A program made the translations under genes and the position numbers. A model generated the notes under the pieces. The model saw nothing but the letters and a program-made list of their open reading frames with translations, was not told the DNA's origin and made no database searches. Below, piece after piece: positions 12,114 to 22,735 of a stretch of DNA of 30,000 bases. Source of the DNA: Neocallimastix lanati (nom. inval.). Taxonomy: Eukaryota; Neocallimastigomycota; Neocallimastigomycetes; Neocallimastigales; Neocallimastigaceae. The stretch's first letter is position 1. Every line of letters starts with the position of its first letter. Location: contig JACVTC010000025.1 of NCBI GenBank assembly GCA_016946835.1, positions 805,001 through 835,000 on the forward strand, in the 5' to 3' direction.

Positions 12114-12164
12114 TATTTTATTTTACTCAATCTGTACTTTATATTTAATATTCTACTATTTACT
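12114..12164 (-). repeat. 51-bp dispersed motif, right inverted copy
   Basis: The reverse complement of this segment equals 11200-11250 except for one base. Read on the plus strand it contains ctcaatctgtactttata and ttctactatttact. Confidence 0.9.
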
Positions 12165-12320
12165 ATATATTTTATTTTATTTTATTTTATTTTATATTAT
12201 TTTATTTTATTTTATTTTATTTTATTCAATCTGTACTTATATTTATATTCTACTATCTATTTTATTTTATTTTATTTTATTTTATTTTATTTTATTTTAT
12301 TTTATTTTATTATATATATA
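12165..12320. repeat. TTTTA pentamer array with a third copy of the 51-bp motif
   Basis: TTTTA units occupy about 12171-12225 and 12259-12311. Between them, 12211-12260 is a minus-oriented copy of the dispersed motif with short deletions (attcaatctgtacttat, then attctactatctat). It ends in TA dinucleotides. The array and the motif seem to have been duplicated together. Confidence 0.8.
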
Positions 12321-12476
12321 TATATTTATATATATATATATATATATTTTTTTTTTTCAATTATTTTTATTTATAACTATGATTTAATAATTCATATAAT
12401 TATTGTTAATATATTATTTAAATTTGTGTTTTGTGGACTTTAGCAAAATATTTGTTAAAATTTACCTAGAATGGAA

Positions 12477-12496
12477 AGATGTACAAATTTACATCT
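12477..12496. repeat. 7-bp stem-loop
   Basis: AGATGTA and TACATCT flank a 6-nt spacer caaatt in a patch (about 12425-12545) that is less A+T-rich than its surroundings. It lies upstream of the LTR-like repeat and may belong to the outer part of the old retroelement or be chance. Confidence 0.4.
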
Positions 12497-12863
12497 GCCC
12501 ATACTAAATTTATACATGGACTGAATAAAATCAACATGACCAATAATTAATTATAGTTAATAATCAATATATGCCTAACAATTTAAATAAAATAGGATCA
12601 ATTATAAGATGGACTCAATAATAAAAAGGATTTAATAATAAAATTGACTCAATTAATAGAGTCATTGATTATGTATTTAAATATAGTTATTAAATTATGT
12701 ATAGTCAATAATTAAATATAGTTAAATAATAAAATATAATCAGTTATTAAATATTATTAATAGTTATATAATAAAATATAAGTAATAATTAAATAAAATC
12801 AATTATTAAATAATAAAAAATAATTAATAATTAAACATCATCAATATAATTAAATAAACAAAT

Positions 12864-12946
12864 ATTATCAATAATTAAATAATTAATAATAGGGTTTGTA
12901 ATTATAATTATTAAATATTATCTGTTAACTTTATTAATTATGTTTA
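12864..12946 (+). repeat. LTR-like direct repeat, upstream copy
   Basis: It shares attatcaataattaaataa, then ttgtaattataat.attaaatatt and ttaatta, with 14447-14530, with scattered mismatches. It precedes the gag-like ATG by under 200 bp. True LTR ends were not identifiable. Confidence 0.55.
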
Positions 12947-13375
12947 AATCTTTATTAACCCTTTATTTAAATTCTATAAATAATAGATTTATATTAATAA
13001 ACAACCTTCCATAGATTAGAGTGTCATTTGAAAATGACTGACAGCACTGAATATTTCATTTACAAAAGTTCCAATTTCAAAAAAAAAAAAAAAAGCTACT
13101 TATTAACATTTTGAAAACTAAAGACCTCTTTGACTATGTCACTTCTAGCGTTGAAAACATTAGGGACAATGATAAATAAAAATTCTAAGGTCGTGGCTAT
13201 AATTATCAAGTATGTCGAGGAATTAATTTGTAAGAAGATTCTGAACAGCAATAAGTTAGAGAAGTATCCTTACAAGAGGCTTTAATTTACTAAATTAGAT
13301 AATATTTATATTTATATATATATTATATACTTTTATACTTTTTTAATCTTATACTATATTTTATTAATTTTACGT

Positions 13376-13379
<4 letters not shown>

Positions 13380-13445
<66 letters not shown>
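13380..13445. repeat. (TAA)n microsatellite inside the retroelement relic
   Basis: About 21 pure AAT/TAA units interrupt the copia relic. It is probably a later expansion in neutral DNA. Confidence 0.88.
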
Positions 13446-13446
<1 letters not shown>

Positions 13447-13625
13447 TTTTATTAAGTATATTCGAGAATCATTAAACGAATAAAATATACAAAAATAGAC
13501 AAACTAAATATTTATTGGAAAAGAAATAAATTACAAAAAAAAAAAAAAAAAACATTAAATAATAAAATTAAATGGAAATTTTATTTGAAAAAACGTATCT
13601 TTAAAAAACGGATTTGTTGGTGATC

Positions 13626-13652
13626 CCAATACAATCTATAAGATTGTATTGG
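13626..13652. repeat. Perfect 12-bp stem with 3-nt loop
   Basis: CCAATACAATCT (13626-13637) and AGATTGTATTGG (13641-13652) are exact reverse complements around ATA. Both arms are bordered by tgatc (13621-13625 and 13653-13657), which gives the pattern ggtgatc, hairpin, tgatc. It lies inside the retroelement relic. Confidence 0.85.
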
Positions 13653-14446
13653 TGATCGACGACTCAATAAAAATTATAATAAGAGAAACTATTATTACAG
13701 CTTTCGCCGTTGATTCAAGACCTGCTCAAACATTTAGAAAAAAAAAAGGAAAGATCTTTTAAAAGTTAGACCTTCGTCCGTATCAAAGTCGGTGATGACA
13801 AATTCAAAAAGACCTTTAACTACAAATTTGGTCATTATGAATAGACAGTTACGTCGTTTAGGTTAAAGAACGATCCAATTATGTTTCTACATTTTATAAT
13901 GATATATTGGAAGACAATTTTGGAAAATTTTGTTTATTTCTTATATAGATAATATATATTACTTTCTCCCCTAATTTGGATTCCTATTTTATTCATGTTT
14001 CTAATGTTCTTATTACGATTACAAAAAAATGGCATTACCTAATGCTTTAATCAAACCGTTCTCTTTATTCATTAAAATATCTACAGAGTTGAAGTAAACT
14101 TAACATCAGATTTTGGGACATTATGATCCGTTATTCTAAATACCTTTCTATATGTTAAGGTAAAATAAATTGCGCATACAAATTTTGCTTTTACTGGTGA
14201 TCCAAACAATAAAAAATCAGATTTAGGACTCATTATTTTTATGGATACAAATCTTATTTCATGGTGTTTCAAAAAAAAAAAAAAAAAAAAAAAAACTTTG
14301 CGACATCTACCGACGAAACTGAATATTTTAAGTATTACAGAATTTATTAAGAATGTTTTAACAAATTAAAATTATAAAAATCTACTTTATGAATTATTTG
14401 GAAAAACGAAAACTATAGACATATACAATAATAAACAATCTTTTAT

Positions 14447-14530
14447 ATTATCAATAATTAAATAATTAAATAGTGCTTGTAATTATAATAATTAAATATT
14501 GTCAATAATTAATTATATTAATTATCTTTT
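14447..14530 (+). repeat. LTR-like direct repeat, downstream copy
   Basis: It begins directly after the last RNase H-like codons, as a 3' LTR should. It matches 12864-12946 in sequence order with gaps. The boundary on the right is unclear; similarity fades after about 14530. Confidence 0.55.
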
Positions 14531-15374
14531 GAACTTCATAAATATTGACAAAATAATTCATATAAAATTAGTAATTTAATAAAGATTGAATATTTAAAAT
14601 TAAATTTTTTTATATATAACTTTGTTCCACATGTATATTTTAAAAATACATAATAAAATAATGTAAAATATATTAATATAAATGAATATAATAAAAGGAT
14701 TCATATATAATCTATGATGTAATTTACTATATTCGTTTTATAAAGAAATATATATATATATTTTTTTTATTTTAATACATGAAATTTATATTTATATTTC
14801 GAATAATGTAAAAATTAATCCACATTTATTAAAAAAAAAAAAAAAAACCCTCCACATTTTTATATCATCATTATTAAAAATAATTATATATAAAATTAAT
14901 ATAAATTATTTAATCAATTTATTTTCATTTTAAATTTGACATAAATATTGTATTGTATGGTGCTTTATATTTATATATTAAAATAGGTTTTTATTACTTA
15001 AAAGTTTATTTAATATATTGTTTTTAATACATGTGCTAATATATAAAATATATACTAACATTCATGGTTATAAATTTCAATACTATTAATGATTATTAAA
15101 TATCTCTTCCTCTTTCTATATATGTAAAGATAATATATATATATATTTTTTTATTATTGTAAAAATTATTTTTTATATGTTATGTATTATATTTTTTTTT
15201 GTCGTGAATATATGAATTGTTACCAATAAATTATTTTTGAGTTTTAAGTTTAAAATTTATTATTAATTATTGTATTACATTGTGTATTATTACTTATTAT
15301 TTATTTTCTATTTATTATTCAATATTCATTTTTACATATTAATTATTTATTATTCATTATTCAATATGCAATAT

Positions 15375-15767
15375 TTAATTATTTATTATTTATTTATTAA
15401 TTATTTATTATTTATTTATTATTTATTTATTAATTATTTATTATTTATTTATTAATTATTTATTATTTATTTATTAATTATTTATTATTTATTTATTAAT
15501 TATTTATTATTTATTAATTATTTATTATTTATTTATTAATTATTTATTATTTATTTATTAATTATTTATTATTTATTTATTAATTATTTATTATTTATTT
15601 ATTAATTATTTATTATTTATTTATTAATTATTTATTATTTATTTATTAATTATTTATTATTTATTTATTAATTATTTATTATTTATTTATTAATTATTTA
15701 TTATTTATTTATTAATTATTTATTATTTATTTATTAATTATTTATTATTTATTTATTAATTATTTAT
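15375..15767. repeat. 22-bp minisatellite, about 17-18 copies
   Basis: The unit TTAATTATTTATTATTTATT plus TA repeats with a strict 22-bp period. The first copies are imperfect, and one copy near 15512 is shortened. The unit looks like three TTAT-type steps plus a TTAA junction, so it may have grown from the heptamer arrays found further left. Confidence 0.92.
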
Positions 15768-15992
15768 TCTTTATTATCTATATTAGTCATTAATTATTAT
15801 ATAAAAAATGTTATGAAGAAGACTAAAATGTTATATGTGTAGAGTTGTTTTTACTTTATAGTAAAAAAAAACCCTAATAAACATTATATAAAGTAACAAT
15901 TACTGAGGTAAAATTATAATTATTATTTTGATTCTACTACATATCTTTTACATATATATTCATTATATTGTTTATCAATGAATTTTTATTAG

Positions 15993-16006
15993 TGGCTTAT
16001 AAGCCA
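15993..16006. repeat. 14-bp perfect palindrome
   Basis: TGGCTTATAAGCCA is its own reverse complement. Its six G/C bases stand out in a region that is almost pure A+T. It could be a dimeric protein-binding site or chance. It lies about 650 bp upstream of the next gene. Confidence 0.6.
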
Positions 16007-16650
16007 TATATTATAATCCAATAAATTTAAAGACATTTTGATTAAATAGAAATAAATATTACTGATCTATATATATATATAATATTTTTATGTATAATTT
16101 TGAATAATTTTATTATAATTCAAAAATTTTGATGATACATTTTTATATTCTACATTATTATAATATGTATTGCGCATTTTAAATTAAAAATTTAATAAAA
16201 AGATATTATATGTAATAAATATTATTGGTATATAATTAATGTATTAAAAATTTGAGATTTATATTATTTTTTGTTATTATATTAAAATGAGTGAATGATT
16301 TATATTAATTAGAGTAAATAATCTATCCATCATATATAAAATAATTATCAAATGTAATTCTTTTACTATTAGTCATTTATCTATTTAATATTTATTTATT
16401 TATTTATTAATTTAATTAATAATTTATTAGAAAAAAAAAAAATTCGATATTATTATTATAATTATTATATTATTAAATATTTATTACACATTACTGTATT
16501 ATATACTATATTAATAATCACAAAAATACTGATTCAGAAAGAATAATATAGAAAAAAAAATTTCAAAAAAAAATTTTTTTTTCTTTACGCTTAATATAAT
16601 TAAAAAAAATATTATAATAAATTTATTAAGAGTTTAATAATTTTGTGAGA

Positions 16651-19600
16651 ATGCCAACCGTAAACGTAGACAAGGAAAATCTTTTCAAAGATCTCGGCAG
16701 AGTTTACAGTAAATATCAGTATTATTAAATTAAAATGAATGTTTAAGTTTATAATATATGAAAATTTAATGATTACAATCTATAGAGAAAAAAATTCTAA
16801 TTAAAATAAATTATTTTACACAATCTATTTTATTATTTATATATATATTATCGAAATATATAACGCAAACTAATATTTAAAATAATATATAAAATTAAAT
16901 TAAATTAAATTAACATAAAATAATAAAAAGCAACCGAGGAATTCAGAGATTTATGTTTTGAATTCGGTATTGAATTAGAAGATGATGTAAGGAAAAATCC
17001 ATTCACTATTAAAATACAATTTCAAGAAATTCTTAATAAAAATTATTTAGTAACAATAACTAAATAACAATAACTCCTGTTTTTATATATAAATATTTTA
17101 TTATTAATAATTCTATAATATGAAGACTTCTGAAAAGGAAATGGCTACCAAGGAAATGGGTGCCGAAAAGGCTTCAGAATTTTCTGAAAGAGGAATTTAC
17201 AGAATTGATATTCCAGCTAACAGGTACAATAAATTTAAATAATAATTATAATAATATTACTTCATATATATATTTATAAATATATAATTTATATAAATAG
17301 AAATTAATTTATTTTTTTTATATTTATATATTAATTAATATAAAATTAAAATGTTTAAATGATAAAAAAAAAATAAAAATAAAATATAATTTGTACTTAA
17401 ATATATATATATATATATGTTTAATAAAATAAAGATATGATTTATTATGTCCAGAAGGTATCTCTCAAGCTTTAAAGATTTATCTTGGTCAAATTGAACC
17501 ACCAAAGTACGTTGTTACTAAACCAGAAAAACTTATTAGAATGACCGTCAAGCCAGAAGTAAATATATTAAAAAAAGTTATAATTATTTAGAAGTGTATA
17601 TATAATTTTTCAAAAGGAAATAGTAATATATTTTAAGTAAAAAATATATGTTATTACCTTTTAAATTTAATATCAAAAATTAATAATAATAATAATTTTT
17701 AAAAATAATTTGTAATTTTTTATTAATAAAATATATATATTCTAAATTATTAATCATAAAATTAAATTATAAATAAAAGACTCAAGATGTCAGACCATAC
17801 TGTGCTTGTGCTGTTCTTAGAAATGTTACTTTTGATCAATTTGCTTATGAAAATTTCATTGAACTTCAAGATAAACTTCACAACAACATTTGCAGGTTAG
17901 TTATTGAATTTATTTTAACTTATTACAAATTTTTTATTTTATATGAAAAAAATATTAAATGAATTATAATTTATTTATTATATACAATTAATGGGAATAA
18001 TGCAGAAGACGTACTCTTGTTGCTATTGGTACTCACGATCTTGATACTCTTAAGGGACCATTCACTTATGAAGCTTTACCACCAAAGGAATTAAAGTTCA
18101 AGCCATTAAACACTGATAAGGAAATGAATGGTGAAGAAATTATGGCTTTCTACGAAGTAATTATTAATTAATTAATTTTATTTTATTTTTTTTAGTTATA
18201 TATAATATATTATAAATAATAAAAGTAATAAAATTTAATAATATGAAAGGATTGAAAGATTATTTCATAAATATAGTTTTAATTTCAGATTTAATTTTTG
18301 TGGAATTGAAATTATACTTTTTTTTTTATTATTTATTATTAATTTTTATTTTTTATTTTTTTATTTTTTATTCTTTTTTTAAAATATAAAATAAAATAAC
18401 ACAAAAAAAAAATAAAAATAAATTTTAATATTTTTATTATCTTTTTATATTAAATTTGAAAAAAAAAATATTATAATAGAACCACAGAAAGCTTGGAAAA
18501 TACTTACATATTATTCGTGACAAACCACGTTACCCAATTCTTTACGATAGTGAAAGAACTGTTTTATCTTTACCACCAATTATTAATGGTGACCACTCTA
18601 AGATTTCCATTAATACCAAGAACGTTTTTATTGAATGTACTGGTACTGATTTAACTAAGGCTAATATTGTCTTAAACACTATCGTCACTACTTTCTCTAT
18701 TTATTGTAAGGACAAGTTCACGTAAGTTTCACTCTAATTTTTTTTTATGTAATTCATTATAAAATAAATATGTATTACTTTTTTTTTTATTATAGTAATA
18801 TATATTTGTTTTATTTGTTATAATTACTATTAAGAATAATTATATCTTTAATAGTAGTTATAACTAATATTTGAAGTTAAAAAAAATAATAATAATAATA
18901 TAATATAGAAATCATTAATTTATTATCTTTTTCGTAAAATTTAATACAATTTTTAATTTTCGAAAAAATAAAATCATATTATTTTTTGTAAAAATATTAT
19001 AGCGTTGAACCTGTTGAAGTTGTTTACCCAGATGGTACTGTTAGAGTTTGCCCAGATTTATCTGACAAGGAATTCGAAGCTAGTGCTAAATTAATTAACG
19101 AAACTGTTGGTGTTAATATTACTACTGATGAAATTATTAAGTACTTAGCTAAGATGTCTCTCAATGCTTCCTTATACGATAAAAATGATAATGATAGACT
19201 TAAGGTTATGGTTCCACCAACTAGAAGTGATGTTCTTCATCAATGTGATATTATTGAAGATGTTGCCATTGCTTATGGTTATAATAACATTCCAAAAACT
19301 AAACCACATACAAACACTATTGGTGTCCCATTCCCATTAAACAAGTTATCTGATATGATCAGAAAAGAATTTGCTCTTTCTGGTTTTACTGAAGTTCTTC
19401 CTTTAATTTTAGTTAGTATATAAATATATAATAAATTTAAAAAAGAAAAAAATTAAATAATATAAAATAAAAACATATATATATATGGAATATATATTCG
19501 TATTAAATATGAAATTATTATTAAAAAATTAACATAAAAAATAAATATTAATTATTATTGTTGTTATTATTATCATTATTGTATAATAATTATAGTGTTC

Positions 19601-20675
19601 TCACGATGAAAACTTTGCTTTCATGAACAGAGTTGATGATGGTAAAACTGCCGTTAAGTTAGCCAATCCAAAGACCGCCGAATACCAAGTAAATAAAAAA
19701 ATATATTATAAATTATTATATAATATTGTTATTATTATTATTATTTTAATTATATAAAAGAATCTTTTAAATTCAATATTAAATATATATCATCATAATA
19801 GAATTATAATAATAATAATATAAAATAAAACGACTAACAATGAAATTTATCTATATGTTTATGTAATAATAGGTTGTTAGAAACAGTTTATTACCAGGTA
19901 TCTTCAAGACTATTGCTCAAAACAAGAAGATGGCTCTTCCACTTAAAGTCTTTGAAGTTTCTGATGTTGTCTTCAAGGATGACACCATGGAAAGAAAAGC
20001 TAGAAACCAAAGAAACATGGCTGCTGTATATACCAATAAGACCGCTGGTTTTGAAGTATGTCTAAGAAATATTGATAAAAATAATATTAATATTAATAAT
20101 ATTAATAATATTATTTTAATAATTAAAATTAATTATATTTTATGAAATTTGAATTGTCATAAAAAAATATATTATACTGTATTATTCTATTATAAAATAT
20201 TAATTTTTTTCTTTTTTTTTTTTTTTTTTTTTCTTTTTATCGTTTTAATTCATATTAAACTATTTTAATAATTGTTAGGTTATTCATGGTATGCTAGATA
20301 GAATTATGGCTATGCTTAGTACTAAGCGTGTTGCCGTTGGTGAAGAAGGTGGTTACTACATTAAGGAATCTGAAAGTAAGTGGAAAATTTAAAAACCTAA
20401 GTTTTTTTAATTTCATATATATATGCTATTAAATATTGTTATTTTATAATGATATAATATAAAATATTAAAAATTAAAAATAAAAAATATATATATTTAT
20501 ATATTTATTATTATTATTATTAGATCCAACTTTCTTCCCAGGTCGTAGAGCTGATGTTTACTTAAACAACAAGGTTATTGGTAGTTTTGGTATTGTTCAT
20601 CCATCTACTTTGGAAAAGTTCGATATTAACTATCCATGTTCTGCATTAGAAGTCAATGTTGAACCATTCCTTTAA
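16651..20675 (+). CDS. FRS1: Phenylalanine--tRNA ligase beta subunit, cytosolic
   Basis: Twelve exons join with consistent phases to 592 residues, close to the ~590 of animal and fungal homologues: 16651-16708, 16931-16986, 17126-17223, 17435-17558, 17780-17895, 18006-18156, 18480-18721, 19003-19411, 19596-19688, 19873-20055, 20279-20375, 20524-20675. The protein pairs with the catalytic alpha subunit in an (alpha-beta)2 class II enzyme that charges tRNA-Phe in the cytosol. It starts [17 protein letters not shown], as the family does, followed by [23 protein letters not shown] (about 68-79) and [10 protein letters not shown] follow. A B3/B4 editing-type region includes [10 protein letters not shown] (232-241) and FIECTGTD (251-258). 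The B5 region has [17 protein letters not shown] (352-368) and AYGYNNIP. The C-terminal core has ANPKTAEYQ (near 441-449), RNSLLPG and FFPGR, ending in EVNVEPFL. No mitochondrial presequence is seen. Codons such as AAG, CCA and GCC are frequent compared with the neighbours, as expected of a well-expressed gene. The first four acceptors are AAG. The symbol follows yeast FRS1 (human FARSB). Confidence 0.96.
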
Positions 20676-20842
20676 ATTTATACACAATTATCACAAAATC
20701 AATTAAACTTTATATATTAATATTGTTAAAAGTCAATTTTTTTTAAGATAATAATAATTAAAAAATGAAAATAAAAAAAAAAAAAATAAAAAATGAAAAA
20801 AATTTAAAAAGAAATTATAAGATTTAAGAAATTAAATTTTAT

Positions 20843-20892
<50 letters not shown>

Positions 20893-21192
20893 TATATATA
20901 TTATTATTATTATTATTAAAATATTAATATATAAATCACTTAACACTGAACAAAAGAATTTGTTAAATTATAAATTAATAATTATATTTTTTTTTTTTTT
21001 AATCGTACCTAATATTTGAAAAAAGTAATAATAAAAATAAAAATTAATAAAATCCTTATAGGAAGTTTTAAATAATTAATATATATATATAATAAAAATA
21101 TAAACAAAAGAGATACATTGTAGAAATTTTTATTTAAAAAAATAATACTAATAATAATAAACAAAAAATTTCTGTAGTATTTTTTATATAAA

Positions 21193-21226
<34 letters not shown>

Positions 21227-21519
21227 AAATATAATAAAATACTATAAAATAAATAAAGCAAATTAATATATACAATATGTAGATTATAATATTTATAAAG
21301 TATTAAGTGTAAATTATTAATTAAATATAATTATTTATTTGCATATATATTTTATGTATTTGCTGATATAATAAATATCCTGTTTAAGGATATTTATTGT
21401 TAAGGACAAAAGATAAAAGATGTAAATATATATATATTGAAAAGTGTATATAAAAAAAGCATTATTAAAGATTATATATAATTTATATTTGAATTTTTTT
21501 TTTTTTTTTTTGGCAATAA
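20676..21519. other. Intergenic region downstream of the Phe-tRNA ligase gene
   Basis: No gene is supported. It contains a T tract of over 40 bases (about 20846-20889), an A tract at about 21196-21224, and a perfect stem-loop (21370-21398). The 88-codon minus-strand frame at 21009-21275 is made of Phe/Ile/Tyr codons across the A tract and is not a convincing protein. Confidence 0.6.
21370..21398. repeat. Perfect 11-bp stem with 7-nt loop
   Basis: AATAAATATCC (21370-21380) and GGATATTTATT (21388-21398) are exact reverse complements around tgtttaa. It lies between the Phe-tRNA ligase gene and the unidentified frame at 21.5 kb. Its role is unknown. Confidence 0.7.
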
Positions 21520-22071
21520 TTATTATTTCTTTTTAAAAAAAAAATTATTGCTTTCTACCGTGGCAACCTAACAAATGATATTGTTAATAGTAATTATGAT
21601 TACAGCAACAGTAATAATAATAATAATAATAATAATAGTAATAATAGTAATAGTAATAATAGAAATAGTAATAATAGTAATAGTAATATTAGTTTTAGTA
21701 ATATTAGTAATAGTATTATTAGTAATGTTAGTAATAGTATTGAAAATAATGTGTATGTTGATTCTAGTGTGTGTGAAAAAGTGTTTAATTTCCTTCTTGG
21801 AGGTCGAAGTATTAGTAACAGTACAAGGGAATGGGAGGATCTATTTAAGTGCCAGATGAAATCAAGTGCTTATTCTGATACTCCGTTCTTGGTGGCTACT
21901 GCGGCACTTCTCCAATCGATTATACCTATTGTTATTGGCCAGCAATGGTCTTTGTTCAATAGATTCAAATCGAATCATACTACTACTACCAAGTGCGTCA
22001 ATGCTGAAGTAACAGTAAGACAGGCCAGCAGGGCTAGCTCAACCAATGAAGATCATAATTTTGTATCTTAA
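21520..22071 (+). CDS. Unidentified open frame without in-frame ATG; partial gene or pseudogene
   Basis: The frame is open from just after TAA (21517-21519) to TAA at 22069-22071, about 183 codons. It opens with IIAFYRGNLTNDIVNS, passes through a Ser/Asn stretch encoded by AGT/AAT repeats (about 21592-21747), then reads a non-repetitive domain of about 107 residues (21751 on). That domain includes VCEKVFNFLLGGRS, STREWEDLFKCQ, a hydrophobic stretch TPFLVATAALLQSIIPIVIG (possible membrane helix), and a polar end. G+C is visibly higher than in the flanking DNA, a good sign of real coding sequence here. The first in-frame ATG is only at 21856. I see neither an upstream exon nor an AG acceptor in 21480-21560, so it may be the last exon of a gene with a distant start, a truncated copy, or a gene using a non-AUG start. 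I do not recognise the family. The overlapping frame from ATG 21575 gives only Ile/Val runs over the repeat and is a shadow. Confidence 0.45.
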   Translation, partial: LLFLFKKKIIAFYRGNLTNDIVNSNYDYSNSNNNNNNNNSNNSNSNNRNSNNSNSNISFSNISNSIISNVSNSIENNVYVDSSVCEKVFNFLLGGRSISNSTREWEDLFKCQMKSSAYSDTPFLVATAALLQSIIPIVIGQQWSLFNRFKSNHTTTTKCVNAEVTVRQASRASSTNEDHNFVS

Positions 22072-22704
22072 AATTAGGATTAACATTGCGAAGTCAAAAT
22101 TAATTATTATACTTCAGTATAATAATGCCTTTGTGAAGTCTTACAAATATTAATTAAATGAAACTAGAATATATTATACCATTATTTTATTTTTTGTTTA
22201 TTTTTTTATCTTTTTTTTTTTTTATTTTATTACATGTATTTTATCAAATATTTAATTAATAAAGATGAAAACAAGTTTGCTGCCGTCAAAAAAAAAAAAA
22301 AAAAAAAAAATTATTAAACTTTAAACTTTAATTATTATTATTATTATTATTATTTTTATATTTAATAAATTTATATCCAATAAAATAATTTGAATTTAAA
22401 ATCGAAAATCAAAAAAAAAAAAAAAAAAAAAAAAATATATATATAATGAGTTAAATTTTATATAAAATATCATTGATGGATTATTCATCTCTAATAGAAA
22501 TATGAAAAAAGTTGGACTCATTACACAGAATTAAGAAATTAATAAAAATCATAAAAAAAATCATAAAAAAATTTTTTTTATTTTTATTTTTATTTTTTTT
22601 GTTGTTCTATAAATATTAATAATTTTGGTAATAATAAAATATTTCCATTTATTTTAAAATATATATATATATATTTTTTAACTTTTTTGTTAATTCTTGA
22701 AATT

Positions 22705-22735
<31 letters not shown>

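Larger units (their letters stand above)
11200..12164. mobile_element. Possible MITE-like segment bounded by 51-bp inverted repeats
   Basis: The left repeat (11200-11250, plus) and the right repeat (12114-12164, minus) match at 50 of 51 positions, the one difference being at 12126. The interior of about 860 bp has no gene: it holds a T tract followed by ATT units (about 11299-11347), short A+T-rich patches and a moderately complex stretch at about 11740-11960. Terminal inverted repeats of this quality on a short non-coding segment suggest a non-autonomous DNA element or a recent inverted duplication of a dispersed repeat. No clear target-site duplication can be defined, because both ends run into TTTTA/AAAAT repeats. 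A single long RNA could fold into one large hairpin. Confidence 0.4.
12864..14530 (+). mobile_element. Decayed Ty1/copia-type LTR retrotransposon
   Basis: Three signals agree. (1) Similar direct repeats at 12864-12946 and 14447-14530 lie where LTRs belong. (2) An ATG at 13034 opens a gag-like start (MTDSTEYFIYKSSNF), an A run, then a frame at 13111-13176 with LKTKDLFDYVT, a stop, and a shifted frame 13181-13285 containing VVAIIIKYVEELICKKI. This follows the usual copia Gag pattern of a polar start, a KxKxLWxxV-like block and an AxxII block. (3) At 14184-14272 the residues FAFTGDPNNKKSDLG, later DTNLISWC, match the copia RNase H region. A shifted frame at about 14383-14442 reads YELFGKTKTIDIYNN, the next conserved block. 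Frameshifts, stops, an inserted AAT array (13380-13445) and a short interior mean it cannot be active. Between 13600 and 13930 there are coding-like fragments I cannot assign to a pol domain. Confidence 0.6.
14531..16650. other. Intergenic region upstream of the Phe-tRNA ligase gene
   Basis: No exon is supported. It contains a 22-bp minisatellite (15375-15767), a 14-bp palindrome (15993-16006) and A+T-rich DNA. The last about 100 bp before the ATG at 16651 include A and T runs (about 16551-16581) and agtttaataattttgtgaga as the immediate leader. No TATA element can be singled out in this background. Confidence 0.6.

Noticed and set aside
14081-14272. 63-codon minus-strand frame over the retroelement relic
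   Set aside because: The plus strand of the same bases encodes the copia RNase H-like residues, so this is a shadow.
10541-15455. Plus-strand frames at 10541-10726 and 15270-15455
   Set aside because: Both lie wholly in tandem repeats and encode only Tyr, Leu, Ile and Phe runs.
21575-21859. Ile/Val-rich frame starting at ATG 21575
   Set aside because: It reads the AAT/AGT repeat in the wrong frame. The other frame continues into complex sequence and ends at a later stop.
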